Shown here one piece after another: positions 51,708 through 60,645 of a DNA stretch of 64,000 nucleotides; position 1 is the stretch's first letter; every line of letters starts with the position of its first letter. Made by a program: the position numbers and the translations under genes. The notes below the pieces were generated by a model. That model saw nothing but the letters and a program-made list of their open reading frames with translations, did no database searches and was not told where the DNA came from. The stretch comes from DATBLE01 sp046732255 (GTDB lineage: Bacteria > Actinomycetota > Thermoleophilia > Gaiellales > Gaiellaceae), in the NCBI GenBank assembly GCA_046732255.1, contig JBKPMR010000017.1, positions 62,001-126,000 of the forward strand. The letters run 5' to 3'.

Positions 51708-53066
51708 CTAATCGCCCTTGGTCGTCGTCCACGGCCTGCGGAGCTCGTCCGCAAGCCGTGCGCCGACCTGGGAGATCGCAAGCCGCTCCTGGGCGAGCGA
51801 GTCTCGCTCGCGGATCGTCACCGTGTCGTCGTCGAGCGTCTGCTCGTCGATCGTGAAGGCGAACGGCGTGCCGATCTCGTCCTGTCGGCGGTACCGGCGT
51901 CCGATCGCGCCGCCCTCGTCGTACTCGACGACCTGCGAGCCGCGCAGCTTCTCGTAGAGTGCGCGGGCCTTCTCGACCATGCCGGAGTCCTTCGCGATCA
52001 ACGGGAGCACCGCGGCCTTCACGGGTGCGATCGCGGGATGCAGGCGGAGGACGGTCCGCTGGCGGCCGGCGACCTCCTCCTCGTCGTACGCGTCGACGAG
52101 CATTGCGACGAAGATCCGTTCGATCGAGACGGCCGGCTCGATCACGTACGGGACGTACCGCTCCGTCCCTTCCGGACCGACGTACTCGAGCTCGGTGCCC
52201 GAGAACTCGGTGTGGCGGGAGAGGTCGTAGTCGCCGCGGTTGGCGACGCCTTCGAGCTCCTGCCAGCCGATCGGATAGTCGTACTCGATGTCGCTCGTCC
52301 CCTGCGAGTAGTGGGACCGCTCCTCCGGGCCGTGCTCCCGGACGCGCAGGTGCGACCGCCGGAGGCCGTACTTCAGGTACCAGTCGAGCCGCGCCTGGAT
52401 CCAGTACCGGTACCACTCCTCCGCCTCGGCGGGCGGCACGAAGTACTCCATCTCCATCTGCTCGAACTCGCGCACCCGGAACAGGAAGTTGCCCGGCGTG
52501 ATCTCGTTGCGGAACGACTTGCCGACCTGGGCGATCCCGAACGGCGGGCGGCGGCGTGCGAGCTGGAGCACGTTCTTGAAGTTGATGAAGATCCCCTGCG
52601 CCGTCTCCGGGCGGAGGAACGCCGCCGACGCCGAGTCCTCGACCGGCCCGACGTGCGTCTGGAACATCAGGTTGAAACGTCGTGCCTCGGTCAGGTCGCA
52701 CTCGGGCGTCTCGCCCGGCCGCTTGGACGGCTTCCGCCCGCACTGCGAGTCCTCGAGCTTGTCGGCGCGGAACCGCAGCTTGCACGTGCGGCAGTCGACC
52801 AGCGGATCGGTGAAGCCCTCGACGTGGCCGGACGCCTCCCAGACCCTGGGGTGGAGGATGATCGCGGAGTCGATCAGCACGATGTCGTCCCGCTCGTAGA
52901 CCATCGCTTCGAGCCACTTCTGGCGGATGGTGTTCTTGACGAGCACACCGTAGTGCCCGTAGTCGAAGGTGGATCCAAGCCCGCCGTAGATCTCCGACGA
53001 CGGGAAGACGAACCCGCGCCGGCGGCACAGCGAGACGATCTTGTCCATGGTCACCGTGTCGGGCAT
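51708..53066 (-). CDS. glyS: glycine-tRNA ligase (alpha2 type)
   Basis: Charges tRNA-Gly. 452 aa, the single-chain dimeric form. KIVSLCRRRGFVFPSSEIYGG, FDYGHYGVLVKNTI, RPETAQGIFINFKN, GKSFRNEITPGNFLFRVREFEQMEMEYF (motif 2) and SIERIFVAML (motif 3) are diagnostic, with a Cys pair CRTC for zinc. ATG 53066. A structured element lies in its upstream region. Confidence 0.96.
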   Translation of the reverse strand: MPDTVTMDKIVSLCRRRGFVFPSSEIYGGLGSTFDYGHYGVLVKNTIRQKWLEAMVYERDDIVLIDSAIILHPRVWEASGHVEGFTDPLVDCRTCKLRFRADKLEDSQCGRKPSKRPGETPECDLTEARRFNLMFQTHVGPVEDSASAAFLRPETAQGIFINFKNVLQLARRRPPFGIAQVGKSFRNEITPGNFLFRVREFEQMEMEYFVPPAEAEEWYRYWIQARLDWYLKYGLRRSHLRVREHGPEERSHYSQGTSDIEYDYPIGWQELEGVANRGDYDLSRHTEFSGTELEYVGPEGTERYVPYVIEPAVSIERIFVAMLVDAYDEEEVAGRQRTVLRLHPAIAPVKAAVLPLIAKDSGMVEKARALYEKLRGSQVVEYDEGGAIGRRYRRQDEIGTPFAFTIDEQTLDDDTVTIRERDSLAQERLAISQVGARLADELRRPWTTTKGD

Positions 53067-53076
53067 AGGAGTCCCT

Positions 53077-53082
53077 AACGTA
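53077..53082 (-). promoter_or_regulatory. possible -10 element TACGTT for glyS
   Basis: On the minus strand TACGTT ends 10 nt before the glyS ATG. If used, the structured element at 53109-53191 would be outside the message. Confidence 0.3.
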
Positions 53083-53108
53083 GTGGGTATTCGTTCCCGG
53101 GGTGCGAT

Positions 53109-53191
53109 GGGCGAGTGCGATGCAAGGACGCAGGGAGCCCCGATAGTGGGCTAACTATCGGGGCGACTGAGGACGCCGCAGCGCGCCGCCC
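53109..53191. other. structured palindromic element upstream of glyS
   Basis: Outer helix GGGCG-A-GTGCG (53109-53119) with CGCGC-CGCCC (53182-53191); inner 10-bp perfect stem CCCCGATAGT (53138-53147) with ACTATCGGGG (53154-53163). Between them is a symmetric 18 by 18 internal loop with GGACGC on both sides. ATGCAA (53120-53125) can also pair with TTGCAT downstream (53219-53224). No family recognised; strand not certain. Confidence 0.55.
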
Positions 53192-53262
53192 AGCGCGGCC
53201 CGGGGACACAACTGCCCATTGCATTAGCGGCTCCCAAGCCGGACACGTTAACCGGCAAGTAG

Positions 53263-54561
53263 CTAGGACGGCGCGGGCAGCTTCAGGCGGAACACCGCTC
53301 CGCCGTCCGGGGCGTTCTCGGCCGACGCCTCCCCGCCGTGCGTCTGCGCCACCTGCCGGACGATCGCGAGCCCGAGGCCGGAGCCGGGCAAGTTCCGGGC
53401 GTCGGCGGCTCGGTAGAAGCGGTCGAAGACATGGGGGAGGTCCTCATCGGAGATTCCTGGTCCGTGGTCGCGCACGGTCACCTCCGAGTCCGTGACCCCG
53501 ACATCCACCGAGCTGCTCCATTTCGCCGCGTTGTCGAGCAGGTTCGAGACCGCCCGGTCGAGCTGTGCGGGCGCGCCGCGGACGACCGACTCCTGCAGCT
53601 GCGTCCGGAAGAGCACCTTGGGCGTCCGCGCCTTGGCCCGCGCGACCGCGTTCTTCACGAGCTCGTCCAGGCGGACGTCCTCGATCTCCTCCGGACGCTC
53701 GCGGTCGATCTCGACCAGGTCGCCGACGAGCGCGCTCAGCTCCTCGATCTCGCCGATGACGTCGGCGAGCAGCTTCTCGCGCTCTCCGGCCGGGAGCTCC
53801 TTCCCGCCCGCGAGGACCTCGATGTTCGTGCGCACGCTGGCGAGCGGCGTGCGCAGCTCGTGCGAGGCGTCGGCGACCAGCCGCCGCTGTGCCTTCACTG
53901 AAGTATCGAGGGCACCGAGCATCTCGTTGAACGCCGACGCCAACCGGCCGAGCTCGTCCTGGCTGTGGACGTCGATGCGGCGGGAGAGATCTCGCGTGGC
54001 GGTCACTTCCTCGGCGACCGAGGTCAGGTTCTCGACCGGCCGCAGCGCCGCCGTGGCGACCACCAGCCCTAGGCCGCCGGCGATCCCGACCCCGACGAGC
54101 CCGATCAGGAGCATGTAGACACCGAGCCGGTGCAGCGTGTGGTCGACCTCCGCGAGCGAGCGGGCGACCTGGATCGCGAACCCGTCGGCGACCTGCGCCG
54201 TGTACACCCGCACGTGCGTGTCCTCGACCGTTCCTTCCGTATAGAACGGCTTCCCGCCCGTCCCGGCGAGCTTCTTCGCCCGCTCGAGGCCCGGCAGATC
54301 TACTGCCGCTCCGCGACCGGACGCATCGATCACCTGCTGATACGTCGGCGGCCCGCCGAGGCGCGGACCGAGCTGCACGTAGCCGAGGTCGAATCCCGGG
54401 GGAGGGTGCTCGATGAAGTCATGTGCCCGTCCGGCGAGGCTGGAATCGATCTCGCCGAGCAGCTGGTGCCGGACGACGACGTAGACGCCTGCAGCGGATC
54501 CCGCGATCGCCGCCGCCACCGCGGCTGCGGCGAGCAGGGTTACGCGCAGGCGGAAGCTCAT
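53263..54561 (-). CDS. sensor histidine kinase (MprB/BaeS-like)
   Basis: 432 aa, inner membrane: helix 1 (about 8-30), an external sensor region (31-145), helix 2 (147-172), HAMP linker, H-box ADASHELRTPLASVRTN with phospho-acceptor His234, then the ATPase with NLLDNAAKWS (N-box), RDHGPGISDEDL (G1), FDRFYRA and GSGLGLAIVRQ (G2). ATGA overlap with the response regulator. The stimulus is unknown. Confidence 0.93.
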   Translation of the reverse strand: MSFRLRVTLLAAAAVAAAIAGSAAGVYVVVRHQLLGEIDSSLAGRAHDFIEHPPPGFDLGYVQLGPRLGGPPTYQQVIDASGRGAAVDLPGLERAKKLAGTGGKPFYTEGTVEDTHVRVYTAQVADGFAIQVARSLAEVDHTLHRLGVYMLLIGLVGVGIAGGLGLVVATAALRPVENLTSVAEEVTATRDLSRRIDVHSQDELGRLASAFNEMLGALDTSVKAQRRLVADASHELRTPLASVRTNIEVLAGGKELPAGEREKLLADVIGEIEELSALVGDLVEIDRERPEEIEDVRLDELVKNAVARAKARTPKVLFRTQLQESVVRGAPAQLDRAVSNLLDNAAKWSSSVDVGVTDSEVTVRDHGPGISDEDLPHVFDRFYRAADARNLPGSGLGLAIVRQVAQTHGGEASAENAPDGGAVFRLKLPAPS

Positions 54562-55232
54562 TCCGACGGTTCTCGAAGGGCGTAGCCGACGCCGCGGACC
54601 GTCTGGATCAGGCGCGGCTCGCCGTTCGCCTCGGTCTTCCGGCGGAGGTAGCCCACGTACACCTCGAGGGAGTTGGACGAGGGGCCGAAGTCGTAGCCCC
54701 ACACCCGGTCGAAGATCACGTCCCTGGTCAGGACCTGTCGCGGGTTTCGCATGAACAGCTCCAGGAGGAGGAACTCCGTCCGAGTCAGCTCGATCGCCCG
54801 GTTGCCGCGTCGAACCTCGTGCGTGCCCGGGTCGAGCGTCAAGTCGGCGAACGACAACGGGCCCTCGTCTCCGACCGTGCGACGTAGAAGTGCGCGCAGG
54901 CGCGCGAGAAGCTCCTCGAGCGCGAACGGCTTGACCAGGTAGTCGTCGGCGCCGGCGTCGAGACCGGCGACGCGGTCGTCCACCTCGTGCCGTGCGGTCA
55001 GCATCAGCACCGGCGTCCGGTTCCCCATCCGCCGCAGGGCACGGCAGGTCTCGATCCCGTCCATCACCGGCATCAGGATGTCCAGCACGATCGCGTCGAC
55101 CGTCCGCGCCGCGATCGAGAGCAGCGCCTGCTGGCCGTCCGAGGCCAGCTCGACCTCGTAGCCTTCGAGCCGGAGGGCCCGTTCCAACGCCTCCCGGACG
55201 GCCCGCTCGTCGTCCACGACCAGAATGCGCAT
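54558..55232 (-). CDS. OmpR-family response regulator (MprA-like)
   Basis: 224 aa. Receiver domain with VVDDERAVREA, phospho-acceptor Asp51 in VLDILMPVMDG, LTAR and conserved Lys in YLVKPF; winged-helix DNA-binding domain from about 128 with LTRTEFLLLELFMRNP and SLEVYVGYLRRKTE. The start is ATG 55232 (MRILVVDDE); a longer frame to 55568 runs into the divergent gene and is rejected. GACACT lies 6 nt upstream. Confidence 0.95.
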   Translation of the reverse strand: MRILVVDDERAVREALERALRLEGYEVELASDGQQALLSIAARTVDAIVLDILMPVMDGIETCRALRRMGNRTPVLMLTARHEVDDRVAGLDAGADDYLVKPFALEELLARLRALLRRTVGDEGPLSFADLTLDPGTHEVRRGNRAIELTRTEFLLLELFMRNPRQVLTRDVIFDRVWGYDFGPSSNSLEVYVGYLRRKTEANGEPRLIQTVRGVGYALREPSE

Positions 55233-55270
55233 GTGACAAGTGTCTCCGATCAACCTGAAAGCAGACTGAG

Positions 55271-56092
55271 ATGGCCGCCGCGCCGGTAGAGCTCCACATC
55301 GTCTCCGACGCCACCGGCGAGACCGCAACGCGGCTCGTGGCGGCGCTCGAGGCCCAGTTTCCGGAGCAGCCGTTCGAGGAGATCCGGCATCCACGGGTCG
55401 AGACGGTGGACGATCTGCGGCTGGTCGTCGACCGGGCGAAGGGACGACCGGCTGTCGTCGTGTACACGATCGTGAAGCCGGAGCTGCGCGACGCGATGCG
55501 CGACTTCTGCCGCCGGGCGAAGCTCCACTACTGCGACATCCTCGGTCCGCCGCTGACGGCGATCGCAAAGATTTCGGGCCAGGCTGCGCAGATGGCGCCC
55601 GGCGTCCGCCATCCGCTCGACTCGGCCTACTTCCGCCGGATTGCGGCGATCGAGTTCGCGGTCAAGTTCGACGACGGGATGGGCGGCGGCTTGCCTGCAG
55701 CGGACATCGTCCTGGTCGGGGTCTCGCGGACGTCGAAGACGCCGCTCTCGATGTACCTCGGCTACATGGGCTACAAGACCGCGAACGTCCCGGTGGTGCA
55801 GGGGATCGAGCCGCCCGCAGAGCTGTTCGAGCTCGACCCGGCGAAGATCGTCGGCCTGACGATCGACGCCGGCCGCCTCGCCGAGATCCGCCAGGAGCGC
55901 GTACGTCAAATGCGCGCGAACCCGAAGGCGTACGCGGAGCTGGTCGAGATCTACGAGGAGCTCGAGCACGCCGACGCGATCCATCGCCGGCTCGGCTGCC
56001 CGGTGCTCGACATCACCGAGCTCTCGATCGAGGAGACCGCCTCGCGGGTGGTCAAGCTGGTCGAGGAGCGGAAGCGGGTGCGGGCGTCATGA
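55271..56092 (+). CDS. ppsR: pyruvate, phosphate dikinase regulatory protein
   Basis: Bifunctional kinase/phosphorylase that switches PPDK off and on by ADP-dependent phosphorylation of its active-site Thr. 273 aa, family (DUF299) hallmarks: HIVSDATGETA, the P-loop GVSRTSKTPLS (150-160) and the C-terminal RLGCPVLDITELSIEETASRV. Its target ppdK is at 57017, with the Thr conserved. ATG 55271 follows a 38-bp gap from the divergent regulator. Confidence 0.93.
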   Translation: MAAAPVELHIVSDATGETATRLVAALEAQFPEQPFEEIRHPRVETVDDLRLVVDRAKGRPAVVVYTIVKPELRDAMRDFCRRAKLHYCDILGPPLTAIAKISGQAAQMAPGVRHPLDSAYFRRIAAIEFAVKFDDGMGGGLPAADIVLVGVSRTSKTPLSMYLGYMGYKTANVPVVQGIEPPAELFELDPAKIVGLTIDAGRLAEIRQERVRQMRANPKAYAELVEIYEELEHADAIHRRLGCPVLDITELSIEETASRVVKLVEERKRVRAS

Positions 56093-56325
56093 GAGACGAA
56101 GCCGAGCACAAAGCCGACAGCGAAGCTGTCGAGGTTGGTGCGAGGCGATGTCGTGGCGCCGCAGGCGCCAAACCCAAGCCGCCCGTCTCCGTCGCCCGCT
56201 GGACGCTGTGGTGGTTCCTGCTCGCGATCGGGATCCTCCTCTTCTACGTTCTGCTGACCCCGATCTGGATCGGGCTGCGCGCGCTGGCCTGGGTGGCCGA
56301 GTTCAAGGCGCGCCGGCGCCGGTGA
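56089..56325 (+). CDS. 78-aa membrane protein with palindromic N-terminal region
   Basis: One strong membrane helix (WTLWWFLLAIGILLFYVLL) and a basic tail. The N-terminal region (DSEAVEVGARRCRGAAGA) is encoded by two perfect hairpins, GACAGC-GAA-GCTGTC (56116-56130) and TGGCGCC-GCA-GGCGCCA (56154-56170), suggesting that repeats were inserted in frame. ATGA overlap with the regulator; the 3' end overlaps convergent pepE by 23 bases. Function unknown. Confidence 0.6.
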   Translation: MRDEAEHKADSEAVEVGARRCRGAAGAKPKPPVSVARWTLWWFLLAIGILLFYVLLTPIWIGLRALAWVAEFKARRRR

Positions 56326-56983
56326 GCAGGCGCGCCTCGAGCGGCGTCTCGCGACCCGGCTCGACCCGGTAGGCGGTCGCACCGTCCCGGAGCGACCAGA
56401 CCTCTGCCGGCGCCGTGTCGACGAAGAGGATCGCGGCGTCGTCGTCAGCCGCGTAGCCGGCGGGGAAGCCGTCGGCGACGAGCTGCCGGTACACCGGGCG
56501 CCGGAGCTCCTCGGCGTCGTAGTGCGGGCACGCACTCCCGGGCAGGAAGCCGAGACCGTCGCGCATCCCCTCGAGCTGCGGGCCGAACGAGTCGGTCACG
56601 CCCGCTTCGAACCAGCAGATCATTCCGGCGCTCGAGCCGGTCAGCACCGTGCCTTGCTCCCACGCCTCCCGCAGCAGCGCGTCGAAGCCGTGGACGCGCC
56701 AGATCGCGAGCATGTTCGCGGTATTGCCTCCCCCGACCACGATCACGTCCTGGGAGAGCACCAGCTCGCGAAGGTTCTGCGGTGGCCACGGGAAGAAGTC
56801 CACCCGGCGGACGTCGGCGCGGTCGCGGAGCGCGTCGTAGACGCTCAGGGTGTACTCGAGGTTCTCGGCCGAGGCGGTCCCCACCCAGAGCACTCGCGGA
56901 GACGGCTTGACCAGGTCGAGAACGCGGTTCCAGATCGCGATCACGTCGCCGCCGCCGACGGCCACGATACGCCGTTCCGCCAT
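56303..56983 (-). CDS. pepE: peptidase E (S51 family)
   Basis: Cytoplasmic serine peptidase, alpha-aspartyl dipeptidase or cyanophycinase-like. 226 aa with VGGGDVIAIW, VVGGGNTANML and the nucleophile motif TGSSAGMICW (Ser118). It lies between the PPDK regulator and ppdK on the opposite strand. TAGTCT ends 6 nt before the ATG. Confidence 0.87.
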   Translation of the reverse strand: MAERRIVAVGGGDVIAIWNRVLDLVKPSPRVLWVGTASAENLEYTLSVYDALRDRADVRRVDFFPWPPQNLRELVLSQDVIVVGGGNTANMLAIWRVHGFDALLREAWEQGTVLTGSSAGMICWFEAGVTDSFGPQLEGMRDGLGFLPGSACPHYDAEELRRPVYRQLVADGFPAGYAADDDAAILFVDTAPAEVWSLRDGATAYRVEPGRETPLEARLLTGAGAP

Positions 56984-56989
56984 CCGGCA

Positions 56990-56999
56990 AGACTACTTT
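56990..56999. promoter_or_regulatory. overlapping divergent -10 elements
   Basis: Leftward TAGTCT (56990-56995) ends 6 nt before the pepE ATG. Rightward TACTTT (56994-56999) precedes the ppdK GTG by 17 nt, giving a short leader. Confidence 0.45.
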
Positions 57000-57016
57000 G
57001 AGAAGATCTCGGCTCG

Positions 57017-59614
57017 GTGCGCTTCGTCTACGACTTCGACGAGCCCTGCGAGGGCGGGCGCGAGCTCCTCGGCGGGAAGGGGATCGGCCTCGCAGAGATG
57101 ACCCAGCTGGGCGTCCCCGTGCCCGCGGGTTTCACGATCACGACCGAGGCGTGCCGCGCCTACATGCGCGAGGGCGGGCGCATCCCGGACGGGCTCGACG
57201 ACGAGATCGCCGCGCACGTGGAGGCGCTGGAGGAGAAGACCGGCAGGCGCTTCGGGGACCAGACCGATCCGTTGCTCGTCTCCGTCCGGTCGGGCGCGGC
57301 GGTCTCGATGCCGGGGATGATGGACACGATCCTGAACGTCGGGCTCGACGACGAGTCGGTCGAGGGGCTGGCGGAGACGACCGGGAACCGTCGTTTCGCC
57401 TGCGACTCGTACCGCCGGCTGATCCAGATGTACGGGGAGACAGTCGACGGGATCGACGGGCACCGCTTCGAGGAGGAGCTCTCGTCGCTGAAGCGCGAGC
57501 GGGGGGTGGACCAGGACGTCGACCTGTCCGCCGACGATCTGGCCGGTCTGATCGAGACGTTCAAGGCGATCTACGAAGCGGAGACCGGGCACCCGTTCCC
57601 ACAGGACGCGCGCGAGCAGCTGCGTCGCGCGGTCGAGGCCGTGTTCCAGTCCTGGGACACGCCGCGCGCGCAGGTCTACCGGCGCGCCCACGACATCCCG
57701 GACGACCTCGGCACCGCCGTCAACGTCGTCCAGATGGTGTTCGGCAACAAGGGCGAGACCTCGGCGACCGGCGTTGCCTTCACGCGCGACCCGTCGACCG
57801 GCGAGCCCGGCGTCTTCGGCGAGTTCCTCGTCAACGCGCAGGGCGAGGACGTCGTCGCCGGGATCCGCACACCGGAGCCGCTGGCGAAGATGGAAGAGGT
57901 GTTGCCGGAGGCGCTCGAGCAGTACGTTGAGACGATCCGGCGGCTCGAGGAGCACTACCGGGACGTGCAGGACACGGAGTTCACGGTCGAGGAGGGCAAG
58001 CTGTACCTGCTGCAGACGCGGACGGCCAAGCGGACCGCGGCGGCGGCGCTGCGCACGGCGGTGGACATGGTCGACGAGGGCCTGATCTCGCGTGAGGAGG
58101 CGGTCGCGAGGATCGACCCGGCCCAGCTCGACCAGCTCCTGCACCCGATGCTCGATCCGAGCGCGTCGCTGGACGTCGCCGCCAAGGGGCTGAACGCGTC
58201 TCCGGGGGCGGCGGTCGGCGCGATCGTCTTCGACGCCGACACCGCCGAGGACCGCGGCCGGGCGGGGGAGCCTGTGATCCTCGTCCGCTGGGAGACGACC
58301 CCGGACGACATCAACGGGATGATCTTCGCGCAGGGCATCCTCACCGCCCACGGCGGGATGACGTCGCACGCGGCGGTCGTCGCACGCGGGATGGGGAAGC
58401 CGTGCGTGGCCGGCTGCGACGGGCTTTCGCTGGACACGGCGGCGAAGACGGCAACGATCGGCGAGCACGAGCTGAGCGAGGGAGACGTGATCACGATCGA
58501 CGGCGGCACCGGCAACGTCGTCATCGGTGAGGTCGAGCTCGTCCCGCCGCAGATCAACGAGGACTTCCAGACGATCCTCGACTGGACCGACGGGCTACGG
58601 CGTCTCCGCGTGCGGGCGAACGCCGACAACCCCGAGGACGCGGCCAAGGCGCGTGAGTTCGGCGCCCAGGGGATCGGGCTCTGCCGTACCGAGCACATGT
58701 TCTTCGGCGACGAGCGGCTGCCGATCGTCCGGGAGATGATCATGGCGTCGAGCGAGGAGGAGCGCCGCGCTGCGCTCGACCGGCTGCTCCCGCACCAGCA
58801 GGGCGACTTCGAGGGGATCTTCGAGGCGATGGCCGGGTTGCCGGTGACGATCCGGCTGCTCGACCCGCCGCTGCACGAGTTCCTACCCTCGCTCGACGAG
58901 GCGACCGACGAACGCATGCGGGCCCGGATCCGGGCGCTCCAGGAGGCGAACCCGATGCTCGGCTCGCGTGGGTGCCGGCTCGGGCTGATGTATCCGGAGA
59001 TCTACGAGATGCAGGTGCGGGCGATCGCCCGGGCGGCGATCGCCGTCCGCGACCGGACCGACGAGGCGCCGCTGGTCGAGATCATGCACCCGCTCGTCAG
59101 CTTCCGGGAGGAACTCCGGCGTCTCCGTGATCTGACCGTGTCGGTGGCAGACGGCGAGGGCTCGTTCGACTACCTGGTCGGGACGATGATCGAGCTGCCG
59201 CGGGCCTGCATCCGCGCGGACGAGATCGCCGAGGTCGCCGACTTCTGCTCCTTCGGCACCAACGACCTGACCCAGACGGCGCTCGGCTTCTCCCGCGACG
59301 ACGCCGAGGGCAAGTTCCTCACGCGCTACCTCGAGGACGGCGTGCTCGAGCGGAACCCGTTCGAGGTCCTCGACGAGGAGGGCGTCGGCGACCTGATGCG
59401 GATCGCGGTCGAGCGCAGCCGTTCCGTGAAGGAGGACCTGAAGCTCGGGATCTGCGGCGAGCACGGCGGCGAGCCGCGGTCGGTCGCCTTCTGCCACCGG
59501 ATCGGGCTCGACTACGTCTCCTGCTCGCCGTTCCGCGTTCCGCTTGCGCGGTTGGCGGCGGCGCAGGCGGCGCTCAGCGAGGAGGGTGTCGTGCCTGCGG
59601 TCGCCGGCGGCTAG
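57017..59614 (+). CDS. ppdK: pyruvate, phosphate dikinase
   Basis: Interconverts pyruvate, ATP and Pi with PEP, AMP and PPi. 865 aa: nucleotide domain (LGGKGIGLAEM, VSVRSGAAVSMPGMMDTILN, QMVFGNKGETSATGVAFTRD), swivelling domain with GGMTSHAAVVARGMGKPCV (catalytic His451, regulatory Thr449) and PEP domain with GIGLCRTEHMFF, FGTNDLTQTALGFSRDD and CGEHGGEP. Controlled by the nearby regulatory protein. GTG 57017. Confidence 0.97.
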   Translation: MRFVYDFDEPCEGGRELLGGKGIGLAEMTQLGVPVPAGFTITTEACRAYMREGGRIPDGLDDEIAAHVEALEEKTGRRFGDQTDPLLVSVRSGAAVSMPGMMDTILNVGLDDESVEGLAETTGNRRFACDSYRRLIQMYGETVDGIDGHRFEEELSSLKRERGVDQDVDLSADDLAGLIETFKAIYEAETGHPFPQDAREQLRRAVEAVFQSWDTPRAQVYRRAHDIPDDLGTAVNVVQMVFGNKGETSATGVAFTRDPSTGEPGVFGEFLVNAQGEDVVAGIRTPEPLAKMEEVLPEALEQYVETIRRLEEHYRDVQDTEFTVEEGKLYLLQTRTAKRTAAAALRTAVDMVDEGLISREEAVARIDPAQLDQLLHPMLDPSASLDVAAKGLNASPGAAVGAIVFDADTAEDRGRAGEPVILVRWETTPDDINGMIFAQGILTAHGGMTSHAAVVARGMGKPCVAGCDGLSLDTAAKTATIGEHELSEGDVITIDGGTGNVVIGEVELVPPQINEDFQTILDWTDGLRRLRVRANADNPEDAAKAREFGAQGIGLCRTEHMFFGDERLPIVREMIMASSEEERRAALDRLLPHQQGDFEGIFEAMAGLPVTIRLLDPPLHEFLPSLDEATDERMRARIRALQEANPMLGSRGCRLGLMYPEIYEMQVRAIARAAIAVRDRTDEAPLVEIMHPLVSFREELRRLRDLTVSVADGEGSFDYLVGTMIELPRACIRADEIAEVADFCSFGTNDLTQTALGFSRDDAEGKFLTRYLEDGVLERNPFEVLDEEGVGDLMRIAVERSRSVKEDLKLGICGEHGGEPRSVAFCHRIGLDYVSCSPFRVPLARLAAAQAALSEEGVVPAVAGG

Positions 59615-59635
59615 ACTGCCCGTCTTTTGCGGCGG

Positions 59636-59652
59636 CGGCGGGCTTCGCCCGT
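59636..59652. terminator. hairpin between convergent ppdK and the GH26-like gene
   Basis: GGCGGGC-TTC-GCCCGTC, 7 bp with one G-U pair. It could end both transcripts. Confidence 0.45.
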
Positions 59653-59665
59653 CGGCGCTCGCAGG

Positions 59666-60628
59666 CTAAGCCGGCGGGGGCGCGCCGATCGGGGTGACGC
59701 AGCCCCGATAGATCGCCTTGGCATGGGGCTTGCTGCCGAGGTCGTAGATCGAGCCGGGCCTGCTCTCGTAGTACGCGGCCATCTGCGTGCGCCGGTGGGT
59801 CTTGACGAAGTCGCAGATCCGCTCGACGAACAGCGGATCGTCCACACCCTGGAGACCCCACTCGGGCAGGGAGTACGGCTTCCTCTTGTGGGCGTCGTAG
59901 AGCGCCTGGTTCTCCTCGAACGAGCCGCCGCCGGGCGCCGAGGAGAACATGTCGTTTCCGATCATGTCCGTGCAGCCGTCGCCGGGGTAGTAGCGGGCTG
60001 CCGGGTTCGCGCCGTGCTCGATCCCGGCGAGCGGGTTCCAGATCACGCGCAGCCGGCTCGGGTACGGGTTCATGACGAGGTCCCGGTCGACCGGCCGGAG
60101 GCCCTGGGCGCGGAGGCGGGCGTTGACCTGGGCCTTCGGGCCGCCGTGGAGGATGATGAAGATCCGGCAGAAGGCGCTCTGGTAGGCGGGCGGCGAGTGC
60201 GCGGCGTCGTGCTTGCGCTCGTACGAGTAGAGGTTGATCGGGTTGTTCATCTCGGCCATCGGCCGGACGTAGACGAGCTTGCCGAACTCGCCGATCGCGG
60301 CGTTCAGAGCAAAGAGATACGAGTCGCCCAGCCCGGCTGCGATCGACGCCGGGGTGATCGCCTCGCTCTTGCTCGGCGGCCTCGCCGCCGTACCGAGGTG
60401 GAACATCGGCACCGGGCCGAACATCGTCAGCAGATCCTTGAAGGGCGAGCCGTAGCTCTGCCCCTGCCCCCAGCCGAGGAACGCCTGGTGGACGGCCGAG
60501 CTCTGGCCGGTCAGGTTCTTGAAGTGGGCGACGTTGCCCGTGATTCCGAGCAGGGCCTTCGGGCCCGCGGCCGCCCCGGTCGAGACGACGACGAGCGCGA
60601 GGGCAGCGACGGCGGCGACCCTGCGCAT
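59666..60628 (-). CDS. secreted GH26-like glycoside hydrolase
   Basis: 320 aa with a signal peptide (RRVAAVAALALVVVSTGAAA). RPMAEMNNPINLYSYER fits the acid/base Glu region of GH26 beta-mannanases and SLPEWGLQG fits the nucleophile Glu. FHLGTAARPPSKSEAITP recalls a GH26 loop. The substrate could be mannan or another beta-glycan. TAGCCT ends 7 nt before the ATG. It stands alone, with no sugar transporter beside it. Confidence 0.75.
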   Translation of the reverse strand: MRRVAAVAALALVVVSTGAAAGPKALLGITGNVAHFKNLTGQSSAVHQAFLGWGQGQSYGSPFKDLLTMFGPVPMFHLGTAARPPSKSEAITPASIAAGLGDSYLFALNAAIGEFGKLVYVRPMAEMNNPINLYSYERKHDAAHSPPAYQSAFCRIFIILHGGPKAQVNARLRAQGLRPVDRDLVMNPYPSRLRVIWNPLAGIEHGANPAARYYPGDGCTDMIGNDMFSSAPGGGSFEENQALYDAHKRKPYSLPEWGLQGVDDPLFVERICDFVKTHRRTQMAAYYESRPGSIYDLGSKPHAKAIYRGCVTPIGAPPPA

Positions 60629-60635
60629 TCGCCGC

Positions 60636-60641
60636 AGGCTA
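60636..60641 (-). promoter_or_regulatory. -10 element TAGCCT for the GH26-like gene
   Basis: On the minus strand TAGCCT ends 7 nt before the ATG at 60628. Confidence 0.4.
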
Positions 60642-60645
60642 CAAC

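Noticed and set aside
53067..53262. T-box or self-cleaving ribozyme upstream of glyS
   Set aside because: No T-box core (GGGUGGNACC-like) is present. A loose resemblance of ACTGCCCATTGC and CCCAAGCC to twister was considered, but the other conserved twister parts are missing.
54558..55568. A 336-aa version of the response regulator
   Set aside because: The extra 112 residues are low-complexity and lie over the divergent PPDK regulator gene; the receiver domain starts at 55232.
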